A DNA stretch of 64,000 nucleotides from assembly GCA_003153505.1 (NCBI GenBank), contig PLZA01000015.1, forward strand, positions 62,001 through 126,000. The letters run 5' to 3'. Source of the stretch: Candidatus Dormiibacterota bacterium. Its GTDB lineage: Bacteria; Chloroflexota; Dormibacteria; Aeolococcales; Aeolococcaceae. Position 1 is the stretch's first letter. Every line of letters begins with the position of its first letter. This document shows, in pieces, positions 27,828-36,263 of this stretch. The translations under genes were made by a program, and so were the position numbers. Below the pieces are notes generated by a model, which was not told the origin of the DNA, made no database searches, and was given only the letters and a program-made list of their open reading frames with translations.

Positions 27828-28367
27828 GTGCCCGTCGTCGTCATCAATTTCATCGACGGTGAGGTCGTGCTCGCCGAGGCGCCCGAGATCACGTTTGATC
27901 TCGCGATCCTCGACGCGGAGTTGCGATCGATCAACCAGAACAGCGAGCGAGCACTCTTCCCGGTGAGCGCGATCCGCCAGATTCTCGTCGGCGATCCGGA
28001 ACCGGCTCCCCCCGAAGCCGAGGTCGCGACCTGGGATCGGGCGGCATTCCATTTCATCGACGGGCCCGTGTTGCGCGCGTCGATTCGTGCCGACGCCCAT
28101 CTCGGCCGGTACGGCGGCGTCTGGCACATCGTCGAGCCCGGTGGCGCCGAGCTCCGCACCATCGCCGTCCCCTACGCGGCGCTCAAGGGCGTCTACCAGA
28201 TCCGCCAGTGGGACAGCAGGCCGGCGAGCGAACGCGACGAGCACGCGGAGCTCGACCAACTCGCCCGCGTCCTTGCCGAGCGCGAGCGCACGATCGCCGG
28301 AGGCGGCACGGTGCCGACCCGGCGTCCGCTGCTGTCGCGGATGCGACGTCCCCCGGATTCAGTCTGA
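27828..28367 (+). CDS. Conserved-looking hypothetical protein
   Basis: The 179-residue protein starts VVVINFIDGEVVLAEAPEITFD and has alternating beta strands, no signal peptide and no transmembrane helix. The C-terminal third is charged and helical (ERDEHAELDQLARVLAERERT), then Arg-rich. I do not recognise the family. The N-terminal half looks like a small beta domain repeated twice (INFIDGE and FHFIDGP), which may be an internal duplication. The GTG start has no clear ribosome-binding site. It is divergent from the surface-protein operon and 67 bases before the next plus-strand gene, which has its own promoter box. Confidence 0.6.
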   Translation: MPVVVINFIDGEVVLAEAPEITFDLAILDAELRSINQNSERALFPVSAIRQILVGDPEPAPPEAEVATWDRAAFHFIDGPVLRASIRADAHLGRYGGVWHIVEPGGAELRTIAVPYAALKGVYQIRQWDSRPASERDEHAELDQLARVLAERERTIAGGGTVPTRRPLLSRMRRPPDSV

Positions 28368-28421
28368 TCTCGGACCTGTCGCGCATCTGTCGACAGCCCT
28401 GGGCCGCTGGGAACCTCGTGG

Positions 28422-28427
28422 TACCGT
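28422..28427 (+). promoter_or_regulatory. Possible -10 box (TACCGT) of the flippase-epimerase pair
   Basis: TACCGT ends 7 bases before the GTG at 28435, matching the TANNNT-plus-short-spacer pattern seen at other genes here; no ribosome-binding site is present. Confidence 0.4.
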
Positions 28428-28434
28428 CCGCGAC

Positions 28435-29475
28435 GTGACCACCACGCTGGTGCGTGGCGAGACCGAAGTCAATGACGCTCCCCCGTCACTGACGAGCCGC
28501 CTCCTCACCCCCAAAACGATCGCGTCTCTCGGCATCGCCGTCGTCATCGTCGGCGTCGGCCTGTGGCGCGCTCAGATCAACTGGGGTGCGGCCTGGGACA
28601 ACATCCGCCATGCGAACCCATTCCTCTATCTAGGGGCGCTGGCGGTTTACTACGCGTCCTTCGTGGTGCGATCGATCCGATGGCACGTGCTCCTCGCCAA
28701 CGCCGGCGAGGATCGGCCGTCTGGATCGATGGTCGGCATCATGATCACGTCGTTCTTCGTCAACTGCGTCGTGCCCGCGAAGATGGGCGACATCTACCGC
28801 GGGTACCTGGCGAAGCAGAAGCTCGACATCCCGGTCAGCAAGGCGCTCGGCACGATCATCGCCGAGCGGCTCATCGACCTCATCGTGCTCATGGCGCTGC
28901 TGCTTGCGGCGGGTGCGGTGGTGTTTCGCACCAAAGCGCCGGGCATCCTCATCCCGTACGTCGTCATTGGAGTCCTCGTCTGCCTCGCGGGTGTCGGCGT
29001 CATCCTCGTCATGCGCGCGGGCCGTGGCCAGCGCATCCTCCGTCTTCTCCCGGAAGCCGTCTTCCAGCGATACGAGAGCCTTCGCCTCGGTACCGTGCAC
29101 TCATTCGCTCGTTTTCCAACCCTGCTCGGCCTCACCGTGATGGTGTGGGCCGCGGAAGGAGCACGTCTCGGCCTCGTGGTCTTCTCGCTGCACCTCGCCG
29201 GCGTGCACCTCGGACCGTCGCAGTTCCTGCTCATCGCGCTGGTGGCGGCGTTGCTCACCACGGTCCCCTTCCTCCCGGGCGGACTCGGGCTCGTGGAGGC
29301 CGGCATGATCGGTGTGCTGATCACTGTCGGTGGTGTCAGCAACTCGGCGGCCGTGTCGATCACCCTCCTGGATCGCAGCATCAGCTACGCGAGCCTGATC
29401 GTCGTCGGGTTCGTGATCTTCGTGCTCACCCACGTGCGCGTGCCGAAGGCGCATCGGGTCGTCCCCCAGGGGTGA
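28435..29475 (+). CDS. LPG synthase/flippase-like integral membrane protein (UPF0104 family)
   Basis: The 346-residue protein has about eight transmembrane helices. It shows the lysylphosphatidylglycerol synthase membrane-domain pattern: SIRWHVLL after the second helix, a short loop with NCVVPAKMGDIYRGYL, RLIDLIVL, and PFLPGGLGLVEAGMIG near the end. The family includes lipid flippases and uncharacterised envelope proteins; there is no catalytic aminoacyl-transferase domain here. GTG 28435 is chosen over earlier in-frame codons because those lie in the previous gene and a TANNNT box precedes it. Its stop overlaps the epimerase start (GTGA), suggesting both act in envelope lipid or glycan handling. 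Confidence 0.82.
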   Translation: MTTTLVRGETEVNDAPPSLTSRLLTPKTIASLGIAVVIVGVGLWRAQINWGAAWDNIRHANPFLYLGALAVYYASFVVRSIRWHVLLANAGEDRPSGSMVGIMITSFFVNCVVPAKMGDIYRGYLAKQKLDIPVSKALGTIIAERLIDLIVLMALLLAAGAVVFRTKAPGILIPYVVIGVLVCLAGVGVILVMRAGRGQRILRLLPEAVFQRYESLRLGTVHSFARFPTLLGLTVMVWAAEGARLGLVVFSLHLAGVHLGPSQFLLIALVAALLTTVPFLPGGLGLVEAGMIGVLITVGGVSNSAAVSITLLDRSISYASLIVVGFVIFVLTHVRVPKAHRVVPQG

Positions 29476-30389
29476 GAGCGCTCGTCACCGGCGGCGCCGG
29501 ATTCATCGGCTCGCACATCACCGATTCGCTCATCGACGCCGGCCACACGGTGACCGTGATCGACGACCTCTCCCGCGGCAGCCGTGCACAGGTCAACCCC
29601 GCGGCGACCTTCGTCGCACTCGATATCACGTCGCCGGACCTCGCTGCCGCAGTAGCCGAAGCGGACCCGGAAGTCGTGTTCCATGCGGCCGCGCAGATCG
29701 ACGTCCGGGAGTCGGTTCGCGACCCGCTCCACGATGCCGACGTCAACGTCGTCGGCACCGTCAATGTCCTTCGCGCGGCGGTGGACGCGGGCGCGCGCCG
29801 CGTCGTCTTCGCATCGAGCGGAGGGGCGATCTACGGCGACACCGAGGTGATCCCGACCCCCGAGGATCACCCGTGCCTGCCTGCATCGCCATACGGGACC
29901 GCGAAACTCTGCGCGGAGGCATACGGCGGGACGTTCAGCCGTCAGGCGGGACTCGAGTTCGTGGCGCTCCGATACGCCAACGTGTACGGACCTCGCCAGG
30001 ATCCTCACGGTGAGGCGGGTGTGGTCGCCATCTTCGCCACCCGGCTGGTGCACGGAGAGCCAGTGGTGATCAATGGCGACGGCACCCAGCGTCGCGACTA
30101 TGTGCACGTCCACGACGTCGTGCGCGCCAACCTCGCCGCGGTCGATGGCCCGGTCGGTGTCTACAACATCGGCACCGGCGTCGAGACCGACGTCAACACG
30201 GTGTACGCGATGCTCGCAGCGGCCGCAGCGGTCACGGCGAGCGCCGAGCACGGCCCGGCCAAACCGGGGGAGCAGCGACGCTCGTGTCTCGATACCTCAG
30301 CGGCCTTGCAGCGCCTCGGCTGGACCGCGACGATCGGATTCGATGACGGCGCGCGGTCGACCGTCGACTACTTCAGGACCGCGGGCTAA
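29472..30389 (+). CDS. NAD-dependent nucleotide-sugar epimerase/dehydratase (GalE-like)
   Basis: The 305-residue extended short-chain dehydrogenase has TGGAGFIGSHI at the N-terminus for NAD binding, an acidic VIDDLSRG loop, HAAAQIDV, ASSGGAIYG, and the catalytic SPYGTAK Tyr/Lys pair, followed by RYANVYGPRQ. It is close to UDP-glucose 4-epimerase-like enzymes; the substrate is not certain. GTG 29472 overlaps the flippase-like gene's stop. Its own stop overlaps the stop of the convergent small membrane protein by two bases. Confidence 0.88.
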   Translation: MRALVTGGAGFIGSHITDSLIDAGHTVTVIDDLSRGSRAQVNPAATFVALDITSPDLAAAVAEADPEVVFHAAAQIDVRESVRDPLHDADVNVVGTVNVLRAAVDAGARRVVFASSGGAIYGDTEVIPTPEDHPCLPASPYGTAKLCAEAYGGTFSRQAGLEFVALRYANVYGPRQDPHGEAGVVAIFATRLVHGEPVVINGDGTQRRDYVHVHDVVRANLAAVDGPVGVYNIGTGVETDVNTVYAMLAAAAAVTASAEHGPAKPGEQRRSCLDTSAALQRLGWTATIGFDDGARSTVDYFRTAG

Positions 30390-30826
30390 CCGTCGAGCTG
30401 CGACCGGGCACGCTCCAGGTGCGCCGACCCGCGACTCCGGAGCAGCGTTCCCGCGTCGCGCAACGCGTCATCCGCTGCGTAGGACGGTGCGTCGGCGAGA
30501 CGCGCTGACCAGCTGAGCTCGTCGACCGCACCCTCGAGGGCGGAACGCGCCTCGTGGAGGCTTGCGTCGACCGCCATCGCGGCGATCCGTTCGAGCGCCT
30601 GCGTGCACCCATCCAGGCGGCGCCTGATCGCGTGCGGGGAGCTCGCCTCGTCTCCTGACCCTGGCGTCCCGTCGAGGGCGTTCGCCGCCTCCGTGGCGGT
30701 GGCGAGCACCGCAACGAGCACCGCTCGCGGGTCTTCCTCGACAGTCGCGCTTGCGCCCATCATCCGGTAGGCGCCGACCAGGAACAGCAGCACCACCAGC
30801 GCGGCGATGACGTAGATCGCCGTCAC
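30386..30826 (-). CDS. Hypothetical single-pass membrane protein
   Basis: The 146-residue protein has one N-terminal transmembrane helix (about 3-22, AIYVIAALVVLLFLVGAY) and a cytoplasmic alpha-helical domain rich in Ala, Arg and Glu. I do not recognise a family. The GTG at 30826 has a GGAG 7 bases upstream. It begins 17 bases after the infA stop and so is probably co-transcribed with it. The stop codon overlaps the convergent epimerase stop. Confidence 0.6.
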   Translation of the reverse strand: MTAIYVIAALVVLLFLVGAYRMMGASATVEEDPRAVLVAVLATATEAANALDGTPGSGDEASSPHAIRRRLDGCTQALERIAAMAVDASLHEARSALEGAVDELSWSARLADAPSYAADDALRDAGTLLRSRGSAHLERARSQLDG

Positions 30827-30842
30827 AGCCGGTCTCCGCCGG

Positions 30843-31148
30843 CTACTTGTAGCGGAAGGTGATGCGCCCGCGCGAGAGGTCGTACGGGCTCAGCTCGACC
30901 CGCACCCGGTCGCCGATCAGGATGCGGATGTAGAACTTGCGCATCTTTCCCGATGTGTAGGCGAGGACATCCTGGCCGGTCTGCAAGCGCACCTTGAACA
31001 TCGCGTTGGGCAGCGGCTCGACAACCGTAGCGTCCATCTCGATGGTCTCTTCCTTGACCTCGACCTTCGCGGTGCCGTCGGTGACGTCCCGCCGGCGGAC
31101 GGGTCCGCGCCGGCGGGTACTACCAGGACGGGGTGGGCGTCGTGCCAA
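30843..31148 (-). CDS. infA: Translation initiation factor IF-1 with basic N-terminal extension
   Basis: The C-terminal 65 residues are clear IF-1 ([53 protein letters not shown]), an OB-fold protein binding the ribosomal A site. The usual start position, about 8 residues before IEM, has no ATG, GTG or TTG. The nearest internal ATG (31037) would remove the first strand region. TTG 31148 has a GGAG exactly 6 bases upstream and gives 101 residues with an Arg-rich extension ([19 protein letters not shown]) of about 29 residues. I choose that start; the extension is inferred and needs protein evidence. It is divergent from metH. Confidence 0.8.
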   Translation of the reverse strand: MARRPPRPGSTRRRGPVRRRDVTDGTAKVEVKEETIEMDATVVEPLPNAMFKVRLQTGQDVLAYTSGKMRKFYIRILIGDRVRVELSPYDLSRGRITFRYK

Positions 31149-31183
31149 ACAGGGTCTCCTCGAAGCTGATCGGGCGGTTGGCG

Positions 31184-31189
31184 AGCGTA
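31184..31189 (-). promoter_or_regulatory. Possible -10 box (TACGCT) of infA
   Basis: TACGCT on the minus strand would start transcription about 29 bases before TTG 31148, leaving a leader that includes the GGAG ribosome-binding site. This supports the TTG start over internal codons. Confidence 0.35.
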
Positions 31190-31208
31190 TCACGGAGCCG
31201 TTCCCTGA

Positions 31209-31214
31209 TAACGT
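31209..31214 (+). promoter_or_regulatory. Possible -10 box (TAACGT) of metH
   Basis: TAACGT ends 7 bases before GTG 31222, consistent with a leaderless metH mRNA. It contains the alternative GTG start at 31213, so if this box is used only the 31222 start is transcribed. Confidence 0.4.
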
Positions 31215-31221
31215 GATCTCG

Positions 31222-34200
31222 GTGGCGGCCTCGGATCGATCTCCATTCCTCGAAGCGCTGCGCGAGCGCGTGCTCGTTTTCGACGGCGCCATGGGCACCA
31301 GCCTGCAGTCGGAAAACCCGGTCGCCGACGATTTCGGCGGCGCCCGGCTCGAAGGGTGGATGGATGGGCTCGCCATCCACGCACCCCAGCTCGTCGAGCG
31401 CGTGCACCGGAGTTTCCTCGACGCCGGGTGCGACGTCATCGAGACCTGCACCTTTCAGGCAACTCGTCCGCGCCTCGAGGAGTGGGGCCAGGGCGACGTG
31501 ACCACGGACCTCAACGTCTCGGCGGCCCGGCTCGCCCGGCGGATCGCCGACGAATATGCCACCGATGGACGGCCGCGCTTCGTTGCCGGGAGCATGGGCC
31601 CCACCGGGTTCCTGCCCGCATCGAGCGACCCATCGATGAGCCGTCTCGGGTTTGCCGATCTCGTGCCGGTGTACCACGAGCAGGCCACCTCCCTCATCGA
31701 GGGCGGCGTCGACGTCCTGATCATCGAAACGCAGCAGGACATCCTGGAGACCAAGGCCGCGGTCTTCGGCGCCCGCGCAGCGGCCGCGACGGCGGGTCGT
31801 CCGGTGGCGATCATGACGACGGTATCGCTCGACGTCACCGGGCGGATGCTGCTCGGCACCGACGCCGCCGCGGTGCTCGCCATTCTCGAGTCGCTGCATG
31901 TCGACGTCATCGGCTTCAACTGCTCGACCGGTCCCGAGCACATGCGCGAGCCGATCCGGTACATCACCTCGCACACGGCGCTGCCGGTCGCGTGCATCCC
32001 CAATGCCGGCCTCCCGATCAACGTCGAGGGCCGGGCGCACTACCCGCTCGAACCCGTCCCGATGGCGACTGAGCTTGCGAGCTTTGTCAGCGACTACGGC
32101 GTCAGCGTCGTCGGTGGGTGCTGCGGATCGACTCCCGAGCACATCCGCGAGCTGGTGACCCACGTCGCCGCGGCGTCACGAGCCCACCCGACACCGGACG
32201 TCGAGCCGCGCCTGGCGAGCAGCATGCACGCCATCGAGCTGCGCCAGCAGCCGGCGCCACTGCTCATCGGCGAGCGCGTCAACGCGCAGGGATCACGCGC
32301 GATCAAGCGCCTCCTCCTGGCGGATGACTACGACGGCATCCTCGGCATCGCGAGAACGCAGGTCGAAGGTGGCGCGCATGCGCTCGACCTGTGCGTCGCG
32401 GTCACCGAGCGCAGCGACGAGGCGGCGCAGATGCAAACGGTCGTCAAGACGCTGCAGATGAGCATCGACGCGCCGCTGGTCATTGACAGCACCGACGCCG
32501 ACGTCATCAAGGCGGCGCTCGAGGCCTACCCGGGTCGGGGCATTGTCAACAGCGTCAACCTGGAGAACGGACGCGTGCGCTGCGACGCGGTGCTGCCATC
32601 GGTGCGCGACCATGGAGCCTGCGTCATCGCCTTGACCATCGACGAGCAGGGCATGGCGCGCACGGCCGAACGCAAGGTGGAGATCGCCCGCCGCATCCAC
32701 GACCTCGCCCGCGATGAGTTCGGTCTCGCTCCCGACCAGCTGATCTTCGACGCCCTCACCTTCACGCTTGCGACCGGCGAGGCTGAATGGATCGATTCAG
32801 CGCACGAAACAATCGAGGGCATCCGCGCCATCAAACGCGAGCTGCCCGGAGTGCTCACCGTGCTCGGCGTCTCCAACGTCTCGTTCGGCCTTGCACCGGA
32901 CACCCGGCCGGTGCTCAACAGCGTCTTCCTGCACCACTGTGTCGAGGCGGGACTCGACGCCGCGATCATCAATCCCACGCACGTCGTGCCGTACGGAGAG
33001 ATCGATCCGCAGGCTCGGCGCCTCGCCGAGGAACTGGTGTTCAACAGCGCGCCTGACGCGCTCACGCGGTTCATCGCGCACTTCGATGACGGCGCGTCTG
33101 CGGGCGGCGCCGGTCTCCCCGAAACCGCCGATCCGTATGAGGGGATGTCCACGGTCGAGCGCATCCACGCGCAGATCCTGCATCGGCGCAAGGACGGCAT
33201 CGAGGAGCAGATCGACCTGGCACTCGGTGAGCTGGATGCGGTCACCGTCCTGAACACCGTGCTCCTGCCGGCGATGAAGGACGTCGGCGACCGGTTCGGC
33301 TCCGGCGAGCTGATCCTCCCCTTCGTGCTCCAGAGCGCCGAGGTGATGAAGCGCGCGGTCGCGCACCTCGAGCAGTACCTCGAGAAGCGCGAGGGCTACA
33401 CCAAGGGCAAGGTGGTGCTCGCGACGGTGTACGGCGACGTGCACGACATCGGCAAGAACCTCGTCAACACCATCCTCAGCAACAACGGGTACACGGTGTT
33501 CGACCTTGGCAAGCAGGTGCCGCTCAACACCATCATCGACAAGGCGCTCGAGGTCGATGCCGACGCGATCGGCCTCTCGGCGCTCCTCGTGAGCACCAGC
33601 AAACAGATGCCCGCGTGCGTCAAGGAGCTCGACGAGCGCGGCCTGAACTATCCGTTGATCATCGGTGGCGCGGCAATCAACCGCGGGTTCGGCAGGCGGA
33701 TCCTGTACCTCGACGAGCAGCGCGTCTACGAGCCCGGTGTCTTCTACTGCAAGGACGCATTCGAGGGACTGGAGACCGTCGACCAGCTCCTCGACCCGGA
33801 CCGGCACGACGCGCTGCTGACCCGCGTGCACGAGGAGGCGCGCGCGCACCGTGTGCGCGAGCACGAGAAGCTCGAGCGGCGCAACGCCGCGGCGGCCGGC
33901 GCCGCCGTCATGCCCGCACGGAGCGCGGTCCGGCGCGACGCGGCGATCCCCGCGGTTCCCTTCTGGGGAGCACGCGTGCTCCGCGACATTCCCATCTGGG
34001 ACGTCTATCCGTTCATCGACCGCAACTCGCTCTACAAGATGAGCTGGCAGTTCAAGGGAGTTCGCGATCCCGAGCGGTGGGACGAGCTGCTTCGCAGCGA
34101 GCTCGAGCCACGTCTCCAGCGCTCGATGGAGGAGGCGGTGAACGAGGGCTGGCTCCAGCTCGAGGCTGTCTACGGCTACTGGCCCGCGCTCACCGACGGC

Positions 34201-34773
34201 AACACCGTGATCGTCTACGACCCGGGTGACATCGATGCGGAGCTGGGGCGATTCACGTTCCCGCGTCAGTCCGAGCAGCATCGCCTCTGCCTCGCGGACT
34301 ACATCCGTCCCGCGGAGGATGCGGCAGACGGCGAGCGCGACGTCATCGCGCTCCAGGTGGTGACCACCGGGCCCGACGCGTCGGAGCTGTCGAACCGTCT
34401 CCAGGTCGACGGCTCGTACGACGACATGCTCCGCGTCCACGGCTTCGCCACGCAGATGGCGGAGGCAACCGCTGAGTACGTGCACCATCGCATCCGCCGC
34501 GAGCTGCGCCTCAGCGAGGGCCAGGGACGCCGCTACTCGTGGGGCTACCCGTCCTGCCCGGACCTCGAGGACCACGAGATCCTGATGCGGATCGTCCCCG
34601 CTGCCGAGATCGGAGTCACGCTCACTGAGGGCTACCAGTTCGTCCCGGAGCAGTCCACCGGCGCCATCGTGATGCACCACCCGGAGGCCCGCTACTTCGC
34701 CGTGTACGGAGGGTCCTCCGTCGAGGAGGATGCTCCGGGTGCGCCGGAACCGTCCTCAGCACGGGTGAGCTGA
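31222..34773 (+). CDS. metH: Cobalamin-dependent methionine synthase
   Basis: The approximately 1183-residue protein has all four MetH modules: homocysteine-binding barrel (about 1-320, with [16 protein letters not shown] and the zinc cysteines in GGCCGST), the methyltetrahydrofolate-binding barrel (about 345-600, [12 protein letters not shown]), the cobalamin cap and Rossmann domain with the axial His741 in DVHDIGKN, and a C-terminal SAM-dependent reactivation domain ([14 protein letters not shown]). It methylates homocysteine to methionine. GTG 31222 or GTG 31213 may be the start; the former is favoured by a TANNNT box 7 bases upstream. No cobalamin riboswitch fits in the short gap to infA. 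Confidence 0.95.
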   Translation: MAASDRSPFLEALRERVLVFDGAMGTSLQSENPVADDFGGARLEGWMDGLAIHAPQLVERVHRSFLDAGCDVIETCTFQATRPRLEEWGQGDVTTDLNVSAARLARRIADEYATDGRPRFVAGSMGPTGFLPASSDPSMSRLGFADLVPVYHEQATSLIEGGVDVLIIETQQDILETKAAVFGARAAAATAGRPVAIMTTVSLDVTGRMLLGTDAAAVLAILESLHVDVIGFNCSTGPEHMREPIRYITSHTALPVACIPNAGLPINVEGRAHYPLEPVPMATELASFVSDYGVSVVGGCCGSTPEHIRELVTHVAAASRAHPTPDVEPRLASSMHAIELRQQPAPLLIGERVNAQGSRAIKRLLLADDYDGILGIARTQVEGGAHALDLCVAVTERSDEAAQMQTVVKTLQMSIDAPLVIDSTDADVIKAALEAYPGRGIVNSVNLENGRVRCDAVLPSVRDHGACVIALTIDEQGMARTAERKVEIARRIHDLARDEFGLAPDQLIFDALTFTLATGEAEWIDSAHETIEGIRAIKRELPGVLTVLGVSNVSFGLAPDTRPVLNSVFLHHCVEAGLDAAIINPTHVVPYGEIDPQARRLAEELVFNSAPDALTRFIAHFDDGASAGGAGLPETADPYEGMSTVERIHAQILHRRKDGIEEQIDLALGELDAVTVLNTVLLPAMKDVGDRFGSGELILPFVLQSAEVMKRAVAHLEQYLEKREGYTKGKVVLATVYGDVHDIGKNLVNTILSNNGYTVFDLGKQVPLNTIIDKALEVDADAIGLSALLVSTSKQMPACVKELDERGLNYPLIIGGAAINRGFGRRILYLDEQRVYEPGVFYCKDAFEGLETVDQLLDPDRHDALLTRVHEEARAHRVREHEKLERRNAAAAGAAVMPARSAVRRDAAIPAVPFWGARVLRDIPIWDVYPFIDRNSLYKMSWQFKGVRDPERWDELLRSELEPRLQRSMEEAVNEGWLQLEAVYGYWPALTDGNTVIVYDPGDIDAELGRFTFPRQSEQHRLCLADYIRPAEDAADGERDVIALQVVTTGPDASELSNRLQVDGSYDDMLRVHGFATQMAEATAEYVHHRIRRELRLSEGQGRRYSWGYPSCPDLEDHEILMRIVPAAEIGVTLTEGYQFVPEQSTGAIVMHHPEARYFAVYGGSSVEEDAPGAPEPSSARVS

Positions 34774-34908
34774 TCACCAAGCGTCGCCGGGCACATTCGA
34801 TCGGAGACGCAGCGACAAGAACATCGTGAGCTGGTCAAGGCAGGGTCAGGGAGGGGCTGCGACGCCCGACTTTTCGGTGACGACGCCGTAATCCCAGGAA
34901 ACCGGCAG

Positions 34909-34914
34909 TACGCT
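34909..34914 (+). promoter_or_regulatory. Possible -10 box (TACGCT) before the 34-codon ORF
   Basis: TACGCT ends 6 bases before GTG 34921, the same leaderless arrangement found before other genes here. It would serve the small ORF and the coupled membrane protein gene. Confidence 0.35.
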
Positions 34915-34920
34915 GGCTCG

Positions 34921-35025
34921 GTGACAAGACAGACTGCCCCTCCGGGTCACGCCCAGGCATCGGTCACGTACCGCGCCAAGGCTCCACAGCGCAGCGCGGG
35001 CAGGGGTTCGAACCCCTCGCAGTGA
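34921..35025 (+). CDS. Short upstream ORF (34 aa) coupled to the GT87-like gene
   Basis: A GTG at 34921 opens a 34-residue frame (VTRQTAPPGHAQ...AGRGSNPSQ) whose TGA overlaps the GTG of the next gene as GTGA. That next gene has no ribosome-binding site, so translation may depend on this ORF. The peptide resembles no family. Its end contains a 16-bp palindrome (35002-35017) identical in form to a tRNA T-arm, so the frame could be accidental in a tRNA fragment. Evidence is only the overlap and the promoter-like box. Confidence 0.35.
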   Translation: MTRQTAPPGHAQASVTYRAKAPQRSAGRGSNPSQ

Positions 35026-36239
35026 GCCGCGCCCTCCGGCGAAGCCTGCGTGGAGTGGTGGCACTGTTGGCGGCCGTGACGACCGGACTTGCGATCACTC
35101 AGGCAATCCGCGGGGCGCAGGCGCTCCGGGCGACCGATGCTGTCGTCTTCCAATCGGCGGGGCGCATCGTTGGTGCTCACGGCTGCGTGTATTGCCTCGA
35201 GCCCCAGCGCCTCGCCCAGATGACGCTCCTCGGCGGCCAGTTGCAGGGTAATGGTGTCGAGCCGTTCAGCAATCCCCCGCTCGTTGCGTGGGTGGTTCAG
35301 CCCGTGGCAGGGCTGACGTTGCCCATCTACACGTTGCTGAGCGTCCTGCTCGAAGCAGTTGCTCTCGTGGCGGCCGTGATCATGGCTCGACGGTTGCTGA
35401 CCGGTTCTCGATCGACAATGCTTCCGATCCCCGTGATCGTCCTTGCCCTCGTACTCCCATTGCCCGGGCTCGAGACACTCGCATTCGCACAGTGGGATGG
35501 CCTGATGTTGGCTGCGCTCCTCGGGGCGTACCTCCTCACGCGAGCCGATCACGGGTTCGCGGCCGGGCTTGCGTTGTCTTTTCTCCTGATCAAGCCTCAG
35601 GACGTCTGGTTGGTGCCGCTAGCGCTTGCCACCGCACGCGCATGGCCGGCTCTCCGCGGTTTCGCCCTCGGCGCTGGGGCGTGGTTGCTGACCTCGTTTG
35701 CGGTCGTCAGCGTTGAAACTCTCACCCACATCACCGACTCGCTCGGCCAGAATCAGTCGCAGGTGCAATTCACCGATGGCCTTCCGGGCATCGCAGCGGC
35801 CATCGCCGGCCCCGGATGGGGATTCGTTATTGCTGGGCTGGGAATCGCTGCGGTTCTCGGACTGTGGCCGTGGCGCGACCGGCTCCATCTCGATCCGATG
35901 CTGACACTCGATGTCGGCATCACGCTGTCGCTCCTGTTCTCACCCCACTTCTTCAGCGCCGACCTCGTGCTCATCGGTGCGGTCCTGATCGATATTGGCC
36001 GGCGCAGCGTCCCGACGGCCGTCGCGGGTGCCTTGCTGCTCGATGCGGCATATCTGGTGGAGGGCCCGCTCTTGCATACGCAAGGCCATGTGCAGGCTCT
36101 CGCGTTGCTCGGTGTTGCCGCCTTGGTCGTGTCGGTAATCGTTGCAAAACCACGCCACCAGAGAATGCCGATCGGGCTGCCGGTTGCAGCCGGCTATCAC
36201 GGCCCGGCGGTGACCTTCTGGAAACGCCCAGAGAACTGA
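35022..36239 (+). CDS. GT87-like (DUF2029) membrane glycosyltransferase, copy 1
   Basis: The 405-residue protein has about ten transmembrane helices and the layout of GT87/GT-C polyprenol-phosphate-dependent mannosyltransferases: an extracytoplasmic loop after helix 1 with Cys pair (HGCVYCLEP), QWDGLMLAALLGAYLL and LIKPQDVWLVPLA in the middle, and LLFSPHFFSADLVL late. It is a paralogue of the next gene. It would transfer a sugar from a lipid carrier on the outer face of the membrane. The GTG start lacks a ribosome-binding site but overlaps a short upstream ORF. Base composition seems slightly less GC-rich than neighbouring housekeeping genes. Confidence 0.7.
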   Translation: MSRALRRSLRGVVALLAAVTTGLAITQAIRGAQALRATDAVVFQSAGRIVGAHGCVYCLEPQRLAQMTLLGGQLQGNGVEPFSNPPLVAWVVQPVAGLTLPIYTLLSVLLEAVALVAAVIMARRLLTGSRSTMLPIPVIVLALVLPLPGLETLAFAQWDGLMLAALLGAYLLTRADHGFAAGLALSFLLIKPQDVWLVPLALATARAWPALRGFALGAGAWLLTSFAVVSVETLTHITDSLGQNQSQVQFTDGLPGIAAAIAGPGWGFVIAGLGIAAVLGLWPWRDRLHLDPMLTLDVGITLSLLFSPHFFSADLVLIGAVLIDIGRRSVPTAVAGALLLDAAYLVEGPLLHTQGHVQALALLGVAALVVSVIVAKPRHQRMPIGLPVAAGYHGPAVTFWKRPEN

Positions 36240-36251
36240 GCGCCCCGTGAC

Positions 36252-36257
36252 TACGAT
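36252..36257 (+). promoter_or_regulatory. Possible -10 box (TACGAT) of GT87-like copy 2
   Basis: TACGAT ends 6 bases before the ATG at 36264 and lies just after the stop of copy 1; it suggests a separate leaderless transcript for copy 2. Confidence 0.4.
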
Positions 36258-36263
36258 CCCACC

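Noticed and set aside
31149-31221. A cobalamin riboswitch before metH
   Set aside because: The gap between infA and metH is about 70 bases, too short for that riboswitch, and no B12-box-like sequence was noticed.
32797-34680. A 627-codon minus-strand frame opposite metH
   Set aside because: Antisense of a full-length MetH with all catalytic motifs; no motif of its own.
35002-35019. A tRNA gene suggested by the T-arm-like GGGGTTCGAACCCC
   Set aside because: The acceptor, D and anticodon arms cannot be found: no upstream strand pairs with the bases after the T-arm. At most it is a fragment, and it may be chance.
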